DNA from: 3107 sp001483205
GTDB taxonomy: Bacteria > Pseudomonadota > Alphaproteobacteria > Rhodobacterales > Rhodobacteraceae
DNA: 64,000 nucleotides
Direction: 5' to 3'
Assembly: GCA_964291375.2 (NCBI GenBank)
Contig: OZ219809.1
Span: 186,001 to 250,000 of the forward strand
Shown here: positions 33,584 through 42,733 of the stretch, piece after piece
Layout of the letters: the number at the start of each line of letters is the position of its first letter
Numbering within the stretch: position 1 is the first letter of the stretch
Notes under the pieces: model-generated
What the model was told of the DNA's origin: nothing
The model's database searches: none
Seen by the model: the letters and a program-made list of their open reading frames with translations, nothing else
Position numbers and translations under genes: made by a program

Positions 33584-34528
33584 TCAGTCACCCCCCTCTG
33601 CCAGAAACCGCTCGGCCTCAAGCGCCGCCATACAGCCCATCCCGGCGGACGTAACCGCCTGCCGGTATTTGTGATCGGTCAGGTCGCCCGCCGCAAAAAC
33701 CCCCGGGATCGAGGTTGCGGTCGAATCGGGCCGGGTGACGACATACCCGCCCATATGGGTTTCCAGCACCCCTTTGATCAGCTCATTCGCGGGCGTGTGA
33801 CCGATGGCCACGAACACCCCGGCGCAGGGCATTTCCGTGATCTCGCCGGTCCGGGTATCCCGCAGCCTGACGCCGGTGACACCGGGGGGGTCTTCATCGC
33901 CCAGAACTTCCTCTAAGGTGTGAAACCACAGCGGTTCAATCTTCGGGTTCGCAAACAGCCGGTCCTGAAGGATTTTCTCTGCCCTCAGCGCATCGCGGCG
34001 ATGCACCAGCGTGACCTTCGAGGCAAACCGGGTCAGGAAAAGCGCCTCTTCGACCGCGGTGTTGCCGCCGCCGATCACCACGATTTCCTGCCCGCGATAG
34101 AAAAACCCGTCGCAGGTGGCGCAGGCCGACACGCCAAAGCCTTTGAACCGCTCCTCTGACGGCAGGCCCAGCCATCTGGCCCGCGCCCCCGTCGCCAGAA
34201 TCACCGCATCAGCGGTATAGGTCGCGCCGCTGTCCGCCTGCGCGACAAAGGGGCGGCGGGACAGATCAAGCCCGGTGATGATGTCGGCGACAACCTCACA
34301 CCCCATTGCCTGTGCATGGGCCTCCATGCGCGCCATCAGGTCGGGGCCCTGCACCCCGGTGTCTCCGGGCCAGTTCTCGACATCGGTGGTGGTGGTCAGT
34401 TGTCCGCCCGGCTCTATCCCCTGCACGAGGACCGGCCCGAGCATCGCCCGGCCCGCATAGACCCCGGCCGTATATCCCGCCGGGCCGGACCCGATGATCA
34501 GAACCCGCGTATGCCGTTTATCAGCCAT
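33584..34528 (-). CDS. trxB: thioredoxin-disulfide reductase
   Basis: Starting at 34528 (MADKRHTRVLIIGSGPAGYT) it has 314 residues. It shows the FAD site GSGPAG, the redox-active CATC (ACATCDGFF near 140), the NADPH motif VIGGGNTAVEEALFL near 158 and the C-terminal FAD motif FAAGDLTDHKYRQAVTSAG. The enzyme reduces thioredoxin with NADPH. It is divergent from the Lrp-type regulator at 34741 with 212 bp between, suggesting that this regulator acts on the shared region. Confidence 0.95.
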   Translation of the reverse strand: MADKRHTRVLIIGSGPAGYTAGVYAGRAMLGPVLVQGIEPGGQLTTTTDVENWPGDTGVQGPDLMARMEAHAQAMGCEVVADIITGLDLSRRPFVAQADSGATYTADAVILATGARARWLGLPSEERFKGFGVSACATCDGFFYRGQEIVVIGGGNTAVEEALFLTRFASKVTLVHRRDALRAEKILQDRLFANPKIEPLWFHTLEEVLGDEDPPGVTGVRLRDTRTGEITEMPCAGVFVAIGHTPANELIKGVLETHMGGYVVTRPDSTATSIPGVFAAGDLTDHKYRQAVTSAGMGCMAALEAERFLAEGGD

Positions 34529-34740
34529 TCCGGCCCCCTTTGCCCCGTGATGTGTCCGGGCGGATATAGACATGGCCCCCGAGGGTTGAAACCCCCGGCG
34601 GTGCGGCGGTGTCAAAAACCCTTGATCCCGGCGCGTTAAGCAAGATAATTGCGCGGCAGAGAAAGAATATTGCGCTGGTGCAGGCTCATCGGCAAAATAA
34701 GAAAACCCGGCCCCGGGAGGGATGACTTGGGAGGGATGAC

Positions 34741-35241
34741 ATGGCGGGCATGAAACTGGACGAGATCGACCGCAGGATTCTGTCGGAGCTTCAGGCCGAC
34801 GGGCGGATGACCAATGTCGAGCTTGCCCGGCGCGCCGGGATTTCGGCCCCGCCCTGTCTGCGCCGGGTCAGAGCTCTGGAGGAACAGGGCTATATCCGGG
34901 GATACCACGCGGATGTGGACGCCCGCGCGCTGGGATTCGGGGTTCAGGTCTATGCGATGGTCGGGCTGATCAGCCAGGCCGGGGCCGATCTGACCGCGTT
35001 TGAGGCGCAATGCCTGAACTGGCCGCTGGTGCGCGAATGCCACATGCTGAACGGTGAGATCGACTTTCTGCTGAAATGCGTTGCGCCTGATTTGTTTGCT
35101 TTTCAGAGCTTTCTGACCGGAGAGCTGACCGCCGCCGACAATGTTGCCAGCGTCAGGACTTCGCTGGTTATTCGTGCGGCCAAGGACGCCCCCGGTGTGC
35201 CGTTCGATGTGCTGGAGAACCACATGGGGCGGGTGCCGTGA
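34741..35241 (+). CDS. Lrp/AsnC-family transcriptional regulator
   Basis: The 166-residue protein has the N-terminal winged HTH (LDEIDRRILSELQADGRMTN, VELARRAGISAPPCLRRVRA) and a C-terminal RAM ligand-binding domain (YAMVGLISQ, ECHMLNGEIDFLLKCVAPDL). Such regulators sense amino acids or redox-linked metabolites as oligomers. It is divergent from trxB and convergent with a tRNA-Ser gene. The ligand is not evident. Confidence 0.92.
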   Translation: MAGMKLDEIDRRILSELQADGRMTNVELARRAGISAPPCLRRVRALEEQGYIRGYHADVDARALGFGVQVYAMVGLISQAGADLTAFEAQCLNWPLVRECHMLNGEIDFLLKCVAPDLFAFQSFLTGELTAADNVASVRTSLVIRAAKDAPGVPFDVLENHMGRVP

Positions 35242-35256
35242 CCGCCGCCGCCGGGT

Positions 35257-35339
35257 AAGGATTTCGGCATGATGGTGTATCGGCGGGCACCCTGTCCCGC
35301 CCGGCGCTTGCTGCCCGGCTGAGCTATTATGCAGAGGTC
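35257..35339. mobile_element. short repeat element after the Lrp gene
   Basis: The 83-bp copy runs from AAGGATTTCGGCATGATGGT to GAGCTATTATGCAGAGGTC. The interior is only TGTATCGGCGGGCACCCTGT plus the CCCGGCGCTTGCTGCCCGGC hairpin. It starts 16 bp after the regulator stop in a convergent gap with tRNA-Ser. Confidence 0.7.
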
Positions 35340-35491
35340 AGAATATGTCAGGGATATTGCCCTTCGCCATCCGCGGATAAGGCCGCCCCCTCTGACCTTA
35401 CCCGCGGATAAGGCCGGGTCAGCGCCCTTCACCGGCCCTGCTCCCGCCGGGCGGGACATTTGGCCACCGATTCGCCGACATACAGAAGCCT
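35340..35491. repeat. second, degenerate element with a CCGCGG motif pair
   Basis: This stretch continues directly from the previous copy and ends in a worn right end, CCGATTCGCCGACATACAGA followed by AGCCT. It contains the near-palindrome pair (CCATCCGCGGATAAGG at 35367-35382 and CTTACCCGCGGATAAG at 35397-35412), also seen at 7778-7816. It completes the 306-bp gap before tRNA-Ser; no gene is seen. Confidence 0.5.
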
Positions 35492-35546
35492 GTTGCAAAC
35501 ACGAAGGCACCGCACCCGCGCCCCTCACCACGGACGGATGAGGAAA

Positions 35547-35637
<91 letters not shown>

Positions 35638-35838
35638 GGGCCGTGCGCCCACTTACATCGCGCGAAACGATTCTGAAAGGTCTTGTCGTGCAATATCTGT
35701 TCGGGAAATCTCCATGGGCGCTCTTTCAAATGGCGTCGCCGGGCGCTATCATGGCACCGGGCGAGTTCCTCGTCAGATTGAGCGTATGAGACCGAAAACC
35801 GGTAATCCGCGCACGGGAATGCGCGATAGGGGCTTGAT

Positions 35839-36720
35839 ATGACAAGATCAACTTTTCCGAAACGGGCACATCTGGCGGCGGCGCTTGCGGCGCTGGGCGT
35901 GGCCCTTGCGGGCTGTGAGGACGGGACGGGCGCAAACCTTCCCGCAGAGAATGGCAATCCGTCGGCGCAGGCGGTGACCCGTGTTGAGGAGCGCGACATC
36001 CCGCGCCCCGACATTTTCCAGGCGACCGGCATGGCGTTGTGGGACGGGCGGCCCTCGCTCGGCGGCGTGTGGGCCGCGCACCCGGATGTGACCGGGCCGG
36101 AGCGCGCCCTGCTGCGCCACACCGCCAGCGGCACAGAGGTCGAAGGCGCATTGTTCCGGCGCGAGCGCGACAATCCGGGGCCGCTCATTCAGGTGTCGTC
36201 GGACGCGGCGGCGGCGCTTGGCCTGCTTGCCGGGCAACCGGCGGAAATCGCCATCGTCGTGCTCAGGCGCGAAGAGGTCACCATCACCGACACCCCGGCG
36301 GATGAGCAAGAAACCGTTGCCGCGCTCGGTGAGCCGGAAGCGATTGAACAGACGGCGATTGACCCTGCCATTGAGGGCGAAGCGACAACCGCAGAAACGG
36401 CAGAAACCGCAGAGGGCGAAGGCCGCGCACCGGCCCCTGATGCCGCCCCGGATGAACCCGCTGCCGGGGCGACGGCACCCCTGCCGCTGTCAAAACCCTT
36501 CACCCAGGTCGGCATTTTCAGTTCCGAGGATAACGCCGCCAACGCGACGGCAACCCTGCGCGCCGCCGGGCTGGTCCCGACGGTCAACCTGGACATCATC
36601 AACGGCAAGACCTTCTGGCGTGTGGTCGTCGGCCCGGCTATGAACAGCGCCGAAAGGGACGGGATGGTGGAGAAGGTCAGGGAGCTTGGCTTTGCCGATG
36701 CCTATTTCGTCAGGGAGTGA
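35839..36720 (+). CDS. SPOR-domain lipoprotein
   Basis: The 293-residue protein has a lipoprotein signal (residues 1-26, GVALAGC with the lipobox Cys at 26). A central RlpA-like beta region (about 45-150, LGGVWAAHPDV) and a Thr/Glu/Ala-rich linker (about 160-215) follow. A C-terminal SPOR domain (about 218-293: FTQVGIFSSEDNAANATATL, WRVVVGPAMNSAERDGMVEK) binds denuded peptidoglycan. It precedes the DD-carboxypeptidase by 12 bp, so the two cell-wall genes are probably co-transcribed. Confidence 0.88.
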   Translation: MTRSTFPKRAHLAAALAALGVALAGCEDGTGANLPAENGNPSAQAVTRVEERDIPRPDIFQATGMALWDGRPSLGGVWAAHPDVTGPERALLRHTASGTEVEGALFRRERDNPGPLIQVSSDAAAALGLLAGQPAEIAIVVLRREEVTITDTPADEQETVAALGEPEAIEQTAIDPAIEGEATTAETAETAEGEGRAPAPDAAPDEPAAGATAPLPLSKPFTQVGIFSSEDNAANATATLRAAGLVPTVNLDIINGKTFWRVVVGPAMNSAERDGMVEKVRELGFADAYFVRE

Positions 36721-36732
36721 AGAGGTGACGCG

Positions 36733-37914
36733 ATGACCGGACAGATGCCGAACGCCCTTCGGGTGTTGTGCGCGCTGGCGCTGCTCGCCCTGCCTGCCCT
36801 GCCCGCAAAGGCGTTCGACACAAGCGCCACCGCCGCATATGTGCTCGACATGACCAGCGGCGGCACCGGCACGGTGCTTTTGGAAAAGAACGCCCGCACA
36901 CCGTTGCCCCCGGCGTCGATGTCCAAGCTGATGACGCTCTATATGCTGTTTGAGGCATTGCAGGATGGCCGGGTCAGCATGGACACGCGCTTTGGCGTCT
37001 CGGCCAGGGCGGAAGCGGTGCGCGGGTCGAGCATGTTTCTGAACACCCGCGACCGCCCGACGGTCGAAGAGCTGATACAGGGCATCATCGTGCAATCCGG
37101 CAATGACGCCTGCGTGGTGGTGGCCGAAGGGCTGGCCGGCACCGAAGAGGCTTTCGCCGGCATGATGAACGCGCGTGCCCGCGATCTGGGGATGATGGAA
37201 TCGAGCTTTGCCAATGCCTCGGGCTGGCCGCACCCGAACCAGCGGATGAGTATGCACGATCTGGCCCTGCTGGCGACACACCTCATCACCCGGTTTCCCG
37301 AATATTACGGTTTCTTTGCCCAACAGGAGTTCGGGTTTGACGGGCGCGTGCCCGACAACAGCCGCAACCGCAACCCGCTTTTGTCGCTTGGCATCGGTGC
37401 TGACGGGCTGAAAACCGGGCATACCAGCGAGGCGGGCTATGGTCTGGTCGGGTCGGCAACGGATGGCGGGCGGCGCATCGTCTTTGTGGTTGCCGGGCTG
37501 GATACGAAGGCAGAGCGGCGCGAGGAATCGGAGCGGATCATCAACTGGGCATTCCGGCAGTTTTCACAGCGCAAGGTGCTGTCAGAGGGCGAACAGGTGG
37601 CGGTTGCCGAGGTCTGGATGGGGGCGGCCTCTTCCGTCGGGCTGGTCGCCCCGCAGGACTATGCGCTGCTTGTCCCGGCCCTTATCCGCGGGGAAGTGAC
37701 CGGCGAGGTTCACCATATATCGCCGGTCGAAGCCCCGATCACCCGGGGCCAGCAAATCGCGGAACTGGTGATTGCCTTTGAGGGGCTGCCTGAGTTGCGC
37801 CTGCCGCTGGTGGCGGACCGTGACGTGCCGCGCGGCGGGTTCCTGCCCCGCGTGAGCACCGCCGCAAAGGTGCTGATGCGGGGGGTCGCCCGGCGCACGC
37901 CGGACCTGTTCTGA
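36733..37914 (+). CDS. D-alanyl-D-alanine carboxypeptidase (DacA/DacC type)
   Basis: The 393-residue low-molecular-weight PBP has a signal peptide (to about AKAF, residue 26). The catalytic S-x-x-K is in PPASMSKLMTLY near residue 58, S-x-N in SGNDACVV near 121, and KTG in DGLKTGHTSEAG near 222, followed by a PBP5 C-terminal domain. It trims the terminal D-Ala of peptidoglycan pentapeptides. It overlaps tmk by 1 bp (TGATG). Confidence 0.94.
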   Translation: MTGQMPNALRVLCALALLALPALPAKAFDTSATAAYVLDMTSGGTGTVLLEKNARTPLPPASMSKLMTLYMLFEALQDGRVSMDTRFGVSARAEAVRGSSMFLNTRDRPTVEELIQGIIVQSGNDACVVVAEGLAGTEEAFAGMMNARARDLGMMESSFANASGWPHPNQRMSMHDLALLATHLITRFPEYYGFFAQQEFGFDGRVPDNSRNRNPLLSLGIGADGLKTGHTSEAGYGLVGSATDGGRRIVFVVAGLDTKAERREESERIINWAFRQFSQRKVLSEGEQVAVAEVWMGAASSVGLVAPQDYALLVPALIRGEVTGEVHHISPVEAPITRGQQIAELVIAFEGLPELRLPLVADRDVPRGGFLPRVSTAAKVLMRGVARRTPDLF

Positions 37915-38537
37915 TGGCGGCAGGCAGGTTCATCACCTTCGAGGGCACAGACGGTTCCGGCAAATCCACCCAGGCCCGCCTGCTGAGCGAACATCTGCGC
38001 GGTGAGGGGCGGGATGTGGTGCTGACGCGAGAGCCGGGCGGGTCACCGGGGGCGGCAGAGATCAGGGCGCTGCTGCTGGAAGGGCCGCCGGACCGCTGGT
38101 CGCCCGAGACCGAAATCCTGCTGTTTACCGCCGCCCGGCGGGATCATCTGGAAAAGACCATCGAACCGGCGGTCCGGGCGGGAAAGATCGTTATCTGCGA
38201 CCGGTTTGCCGATTCGACCCGGACCTATCAGGGGGTGCGCCGGGAGGGTCTGCGCGCCGTGGTGGACAGCCTGCATGAGCGGATGATCGGGCGCGAACCC
38301 GACCTGACCTTTATCATCGACACAGAGCCGGACACGGGGCTGGCCCGCGCATTGTCCCGCCGGACGGCGGAAAGGCGGTTTGAGGCATTCGGGCAAGAGA
38401 TGCAGGCGCGGATACGGGCGGAATTTCTCGCCCTTGCCCAAGAACACCCGCATCGTTGCGTGGTGATCGACGGGGACCGGGACATTGACGCGGTGGCGCG
38501 GGATATTGCGCGCGTGGCCGGGGAACGGCTGACATGA
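37914..38537 (+). CDS. tmk: thymidylate kinase
   Basis: The 207-residue kinase converts dTMP to dTDP. It has the P-loop FEGTDGSGKSTQARLL near residue 8, the DRFADSTRTYQG motif near 95 and a LID region with arginines (ALSRRTAERRFEAFG). It is coupled to dac upstream and holB downstream (4-bp overlap 38534-38537), the usual tmk-holB-tatD-MBL row. Confidence 0.95.
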   Translation: MAAGRFITFEGTDGSGKSTQARLLSEHLRGEGRDVVLTREPGGSPGAAEIRALLLEGPPDRWSPETEILLFTAARRDHLEKTIEPAVRAGKIVICDRFADSTRTYQGVRREGLRAVVDSLHERMIGREPDLTFIIDTEPDTGLARALSRRTAERRFEAFGQEMQARIRAEFLALAQEHPHRCVVIDGDRDIDAVARDIARVAGERLT

Positions 38538-39676
38538 TTGCCCCCGAGGACAGGCCGGAGCCGGACCGCACCGACGGCGCGCCCCATCCCCGCGAAACAG
38601 GGCGGCTTGTCGGGCAGGCGGCTGCCGAGGCCGCATTTCTCGATGCCTGCCGGGCGGGGCGGCTGCATCATGCCTGGCTGCTGATCGGGCCACGGGGCGC
38701 GGGCAAGGCGACGCTCGCCTGGCGGATGGCGCGGTTTCTGCTGGCCGGGGCTGCGGGCGATGCGGGCGATGCCGGGCTGCTGACCGACACCGCCGCCGCC
38801 GTTCCTGATACGCTCGACATCCCCCCTGATCACCCGGTGTCCCGGCGCGTCACCGCCCTCTCAGAGCCGGGGCTGTTCCTGCTGCGCCGGGCCTGGGACG
38901 ACAAGGCAAACCGGCTGAAGACCGTCATCACCGTCGATGAGGTCAGACGGCTGAAGGGGTTCCTGTCGCTCTCTGCCACCGATGGCGGGCGGCGCGTGGT
39001 GATCATTGATGCCGCCGATGAAATGAACAACGCCGCCGCGAATGCCGTTCTGAAGATGCTGGAAGAGCCGCCCCCCGGCGTGGTGCTGATTCTGGTCAGT
39101 CACCGGCCTTCGGCGCTGTTGCCGACGATCCGGTCGCGCTGCCGGACGCTGCGGCTTGAGGCCCTGACTGCCGAAGACATGGCGTCGGCGCTGGCGGGCC
39201 TGGGTGTGGAGACCGCCGCCAACAGCGCCGCGCTGGCCGAGCTTGCGGGCGGGTCGGTGGGCGAGGCGGTGCGGCTGGTCAATCTGGATGGGATCGGCGT
39301 CTATGCCATGCTGACCGGCCTGTTCTCGACCCTGCCCGGACTGGACCGCCGGAAGCTGCTGGAGCTTGCCGACGGCGTGACGGGCAAGACCGCGCGCATC
39401 CGCCCGGATGTGGCGCTCGATATGCTGGATGCGCTGCTGGTGCGTCTGGCCCGGTGCGGCGCGCGCGGAGGCCCGCCGGATGAGGCGGTTCCGGGCGAGG
39501 CGGCCCTGCTGTCGCGCCTGTCCCCGACGCCCGCCGCAGGCCGCGCCTGGGCTGATCTGCAACAAGAGCTTTCATCACGCGCCCGTCACGGGGTTGCGGT
39601 CAATATTGACCCTGCCGCGCTGATCCTTGATATGGGGTTCAGGATTGATCGGACGGCGGCGCAACTGGCCGCCTGA
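38534..39676 (+). CDS. holB: DNA polymerase III subunit delta'
   Basis: The 380-residue clamp-loader subunit has a Walker-A-like GPRGAGKATLAWRMA near residue 52. The delta' signature is IDAADEMNNAAANAVLKMLE followed by EPPPGVVLILVSH and the IRSRCRTLRL sensor region. Zinc-finger cysteines are reduced, as is common in alphaproteobacteria. It overlaps tmk and is followed by tatD after 11 bp. Confidence 0.92.
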   Translation: MIAPEDRPEPDRTDGAPHPRETGRLVGQAAAEAAFLDACRAGRLHHAWLLIGPRGAGKATLAWRMARFLLAGAAGDAGDAGLLTDTAAAVPDTLDIPPDHPVSRRVTALSEPGLFLLRRAWDDKANRLKTVITVDEVRRLKGFLSLSATDGGRRVVIIDAADEMNNAAANAVLKMLEEPPPGVVLILVSHRPSALLPTIRSRCRTLRLEALTAEDMASALAGLGVETAANSAALAELAGGSVGEAVRLVNLDGIGVYAMLTGLFSTLPGLDRRKLLELADGVTGKTARIRPDVALDMLDALLVRLARCGARGGPPDEAVPGEAALLSRLSPTPAAGRAWADLQQELSSRARHGVAVNIDPAALILDMGFRIDRTAAQLAA

Positions 39677-39687
39677 CAGGGCGGACC

Positions 39688-40511
39688 ATGACCGGACAGG
39701 CGGAAATCACCGACAGCCACTGCCACCTGGACTTTCCCGACTTCGCGGATGACCTGCCCGGCGTCATTGCCCGCGCGGGCGCGGCAGGGGTCACCCGCAT
39801 GGTCACCATCTGCACGAAGCTCAGCCTGGAACCCGCCATCCGCGCCCTGGCCGAGGCGCACCCGCCCGTCTTTTATGCCGCCGGCACCCACCCGATGAAC
39901 GCCGCAGAGGAACCGATGGCAACGGTCGAAGACCTGATCGCCATCTCGCGCCACCCCAAATGTGTGGGGTGGGGGAGACCGGGCTGGATTACCACTATAC
40001 CGCTGACAGCGCGCGGGCACAGGCCGAAAGCCTGCGCATCCATATCGCCGCCGCGCAGGAAACCGGGCTGCCGCTGATCATTCACGCCCGCGATGCGGAC
40101 GCGGACATGGCGCGCATCCTTGGCGAGGAACACCGCGCAAGGCCCTATACCTGCGTCATGCACTGCTTTTCGTCGGGGGGCGGGCTGGCGGCGGCGGCGC
40201 TTGATCTGGGCTTTTACCTGTCGATGTCGGGCATCGCCGCCTTTCCCCGCAGCGGGGAATTGCGCGCAATCTTTGCCTCTGCCCCGGCGGACCGGGTTCT
40301 GGTCGAGACCGACGCGCCCTATCTGGCCCCGCCGCCCCATCGCGGCAGGCGCAACGAACCCGCCTATGCCGCCCATACCGCGCGGGTGGGGGCAGAGCTG
40401 TTCGGCCTGTCTTATGAGGCGTTTGCGGCGCAGACCCAGGCCAATTTCGACCGGTTGTTCCGCAAGGCCGCCGGTTATGCCGGTTATGCCGGTTATGAAG
40501 GGGCTTCGTGA
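39688..40511 (+). pseudogene. tatD: TatD-family metal-dependent hydrolase, interrupted by a one-base frameshift
   Basis: The first part (from 39688) begins ITDSHCHLDFPDFADDLPGV and reads to HPKCVG. The second frame, to 40511, resumes GETGLDYHYTADSARAQAES with all later metal ligands (PLIIHARDADAD, CVMHCFSSG, LVETDAPYLAP). The break is at the G-run TGTGTGGGGTGGGGGAG (about 39961-39977). One extra G would restore CVGVGETGLDYHY. The gene is otherwise intact at about 274 residues. It could be a real recent loss or a homopolymer error. The C-terminus has a triple 9-bp repeat (AGYAGYAGY). Confidence 0.85.
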
Positions 40512-41308
40512 TGGCAGAGCTGCGCTTTACCATCCTCGGCTGCGGATCAAGCGGCGGGGTGCCGCGCCTTGGGGGTCTGTGGGGGGCGTGCGACCCGAAC
40601 AACCCGAAAAACCGGCGTCAGCGCTGTTCGATGCTGGTCGAGCGCATCACCGGGCAGGGTGTGACGACGGTTCTGATCGACACCTCGCCCGATCTGCGCA
40701 ATCAGCTTTTGTCCGCCGGTGTCGGGCGGCTTGACGGGGTTGTCTACACCCATGCCCATGCCGACCATGTGCATGGTATCGACGATCTGCGCATGATCGT
40801 CTTTAACATGAAAGAGCGGCTGAGGGTCTGGGCGGATGCCCCCACCCGGCGCGATCTGCTGGCCCGGTTCGGGTATGTGTTCACCCAGCCCGCAGGCTCC
40901 CCCTATCCGCCGATACTGGAGATGCGGTCGATTGAGGGCGATGTCTGTGTTGATGGTCCGGGGGGAGTGGTTGGTCTGACCCCGATCAGGGTTGGCCATG
41001 GGGGGATTGACGCGCTCGGCTTTCGCATCGGGGGCCTTGTCTATATGCCGGATGTGTCGGATATTCGGGAACAGACATGGGCAGGGCTTGAGGGGCTTGA
41101 TGTCTGGGTGCTGGACGCGCTGCGCCGCACGCCGCATCCGACCCATACCCATTTCGAGCAGTCGCTGGAGTGGCTGGCGCGGGCAGCGCCGAAACGGGGG
41201 GTTCTGACCAATATGCACATCGATATGGATTATGCCGAGGTTGATGCGGAATCGCCCCGGCATATTTCGCCTGCCTATGACGGTATGGTCATCACCCTGC
41301 CCGGATGA
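40511..41308 (+). CDS. MBL-fold metallo-hydrolase (PhnP-like)
   Basis: The 265-residue protein starts at 40511, overlapping the tatD stop. The metal-binding motif is YTHAHADHVHGIDDLR near residue 78, with later ligands in VGHGGIDALGFRIGG and MPDVSDI. The N-terminus FTILGCGSSGGVPRLGG is typical of this group, related to PhnP and tRNase Z phosphodiesterases. It is the usual last gene of the tmk-holB-tatD row. The physiological substrate is unknown. Confidence 0.9.
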   Translation: MAELRFTILGCGSSGGVPRLGGLWGACDPNNPKNRRQRCSMLVERITGQGVTTVLIDTSPDLRNQLLSAGVGRLDGVVYTHAHADHVHGIDDLRMIVFNMKERLRVWADAPTRRDLLARFGYVFTQPAGSPYPPILEMRSIEGDVCVDGPGGVVGLTPIRVGHGGIDALGFRIGGLVYMPDVSDIREQTWAGLEGLDVWVLDALRRTPHPTHTHFEQSLEWLARAAPKRGVLTNMHIDMDYAEVDAESPRHISPAYDGMVITLPG

Positions 41309-41311
41309 CAT

Positions 41312-41358
41312 GAGGGCGGGACGGCTTGGCCACCGATGCGCCAATATGCAGAGACCTT
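41312..41358. mobile_element. short or truncated repeat element between the MBL gene and ribH
   Basis: The right end GCCACCGATGCGCCAATATG followed by CAGAGACCTT fits the family. The left terminal repeat is missing, as the copy begins 4 bp after the MBL gene stop with GAGGGCGGGACGGCTTGG. It ends 7 bp before the ribH stop and so fills the whole convergent gap. Confidence 0.6.
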
Positions 41359-41365
41359 CGTCAGG

Positions 41366-41815
41366 CTATACTCCCGCCGAAAGCCCGGACCACGCCGCGC
41401 GCGTCTTGCCGATCATCAGCGCCGCGTCCGCCGCTTCCCGGCCTTTCTGCACGAAATGCGTCCGGTAAATCCGGTTGTGATGGTCGGTGTCCTGATAGTG
41501 ATGCGGGGTCAGCGCCACCGACAGAACCGGAACGCCGCTATCCATCGCTGCGCGCATCAGGCCATCGACGACGGCTCGGGCGACGAAATCGTGCCGGTAA
41601 ATGCCGCCATCAACGATGAATGCCGCCGCCACGACCGCCGCGTAATCGCCCGATGCCGCCAGATCGCGCGCCAGAAGCGGCAACTCAAAAGCACCGGGGG
41701 CATCAAAGACATCGACCTGCTCTGCCGGAATGTGTTGCTGAAATCCGGCAAGCGCCTGGTTGACGATACCGGCGTGCCAGTTGGCCTTGACGAAGGCATA
41801 GCGGGGATGTGTCAT
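41366..41815 (-). CDS. ribH: 6,7-dimethyl-8-ribityllumazine synthase, RibH2 type
   Basis: The 149-residue enzyme condenses the ribityl-uracil and the butanone phosphate, the penultimate step of riboflavin synthesis. Sequence features match the decameric RibH2 of Brucella: AFVKANWHAGIVNQA, AFIVDGGIYRHDFVA, LSVALTPHHYQDTDHH and a C-terminal VQKGREAADAAL. It is monocistronic here and lies 78 bp downstream of an FMN riboswitch, so flavin represses it. Confidence 0.93.
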   Translation of the reverse strand: MTHPRYAFVKANWHAGIVNQALAGFQQHIPAEQVDVFDAPGAFELPLLARDLAASGDYAAVVAAAFIVDGGIYRHDFVARAVVDGLMRAAMDSGVPVLSVALTPHHYQDTDHHNRIYRTHFVQKGREAADAALMIGKTRAAWSGLSAGV

Positions 41816-41892
41816 CGTGGTCTGCTCCGGTTGATCAGCACGTCACCCGAGGCAGACACGACCCGGCCCCCCTTACCGGGGGTGCATTTGCC

Positions 41893-42046
<154 letters not shown>

Positions 42047-42185
42047 CCGGACAAAATACCACCCCCGGCCCGACGGCACAAGCCACTGTAGAGTGCAATC
42101 CGCAAGTCCGGGGCAACCAGCATGGACTTCGCCGCACATCCCGCCTATAGTCCCGGCTGTGACCCACGACGAGAGGAGACCGCCC

Positions 42186-42470
42186 ATGGCTCTGCCCCTG
42201 ATCCCGGTGGCTGGCTTCGTGCTCCGCTACGGCGCGATGGCAATGGCCGGATACGCGATTGCGCGGGCGATCCGCCCCGGACGGCGCGACCAGCGCGCCG
42301 AGGACGCCCTTGACGAGACGGCGGAGGGGCTGACCCTGCGCCGGGAACCCGGACAACTCAACGGGACTGCGCGTCGGCGGCGCGTGATCCGCCTCGGCGA
42401 TTCGGGGCCGGGGGTGGAGATCGACTTTGCCGCGCTGGGCAGGCTCAGATTGCGCAAGACCTCTGCATAA
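42186..42470 (+). CDS. small membrane-associated hypothetical protein with a C-terminus altered by an element
   Basis: The 94-residue protein has one hydrophobic segment (residues 4-27) followed by a basic and acidic tail. I do not recognise the family. The last codons (KTSA, stop) come from a repeat element inserted at 42449-42733. Beyond the element the duplicated target continues as LRKTG and a TGA, so the ancestral gene ended RLRLRKTG. The change costs only the last residue. It is divergent from the ribH riboswitch. Confidence 0.7.
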   Translation: MALPLIPVAGFVLRYGAMAMAGYAIARAIRPGRRDQRAEDALDETAEGLTLRREPGQLNGTARRRRVIRLGDSGPGVEIDFAALGRLRLRKTSA

Positions 42471-42733
42471 GGCTGTATCGCCCCCCAAATGTCCCGCCCG
42501 GCGGAACTGCCCAAGCAGCGCCTTGGGCTCCGCCCGTTCGGCCCTGAAACGGTCCCCCGGACCGTTTCCGAGACGGGCCTCACCCCCCGGCAGGCGCTTT
42601 TAACGTCTAAGCCCCCTGGAGCGTATGGACTTTATGGGAAGACCATCGCCAATTTGGAATATCGCGAAAAGCACCCGCCCAGGCAGGCGGCTGCCCGGCT
42701 AAGCCAATATGCAGGTTTGCATTGCGCAAGACC
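42449..42733 (+). mobile_element. chimeric repeat element with a 13-bp target duplication
   Basis: The exact 13-mer ATTGCGCAAGACC lies at 42449-42461 and 42721-42733 and flanks the insert. The left half (AAGACCTCTGCATAAGGCTG, then the module 42508-42585) is the reverse complement of the subfamily at 9867-10062. The right half (from CCCCCCGGCAGGCGCTTTTA through ATGGACTTTATGGGAAGACC to AAGCCAATATGCAGG) is that of the full-length copies. It is therefore a recombinant. It lies in the last codons of the small membrane protein gene and supplies its new stop. The remaining gap, 42734-42915, holds the pet promoter region. Confidence 0.85.
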
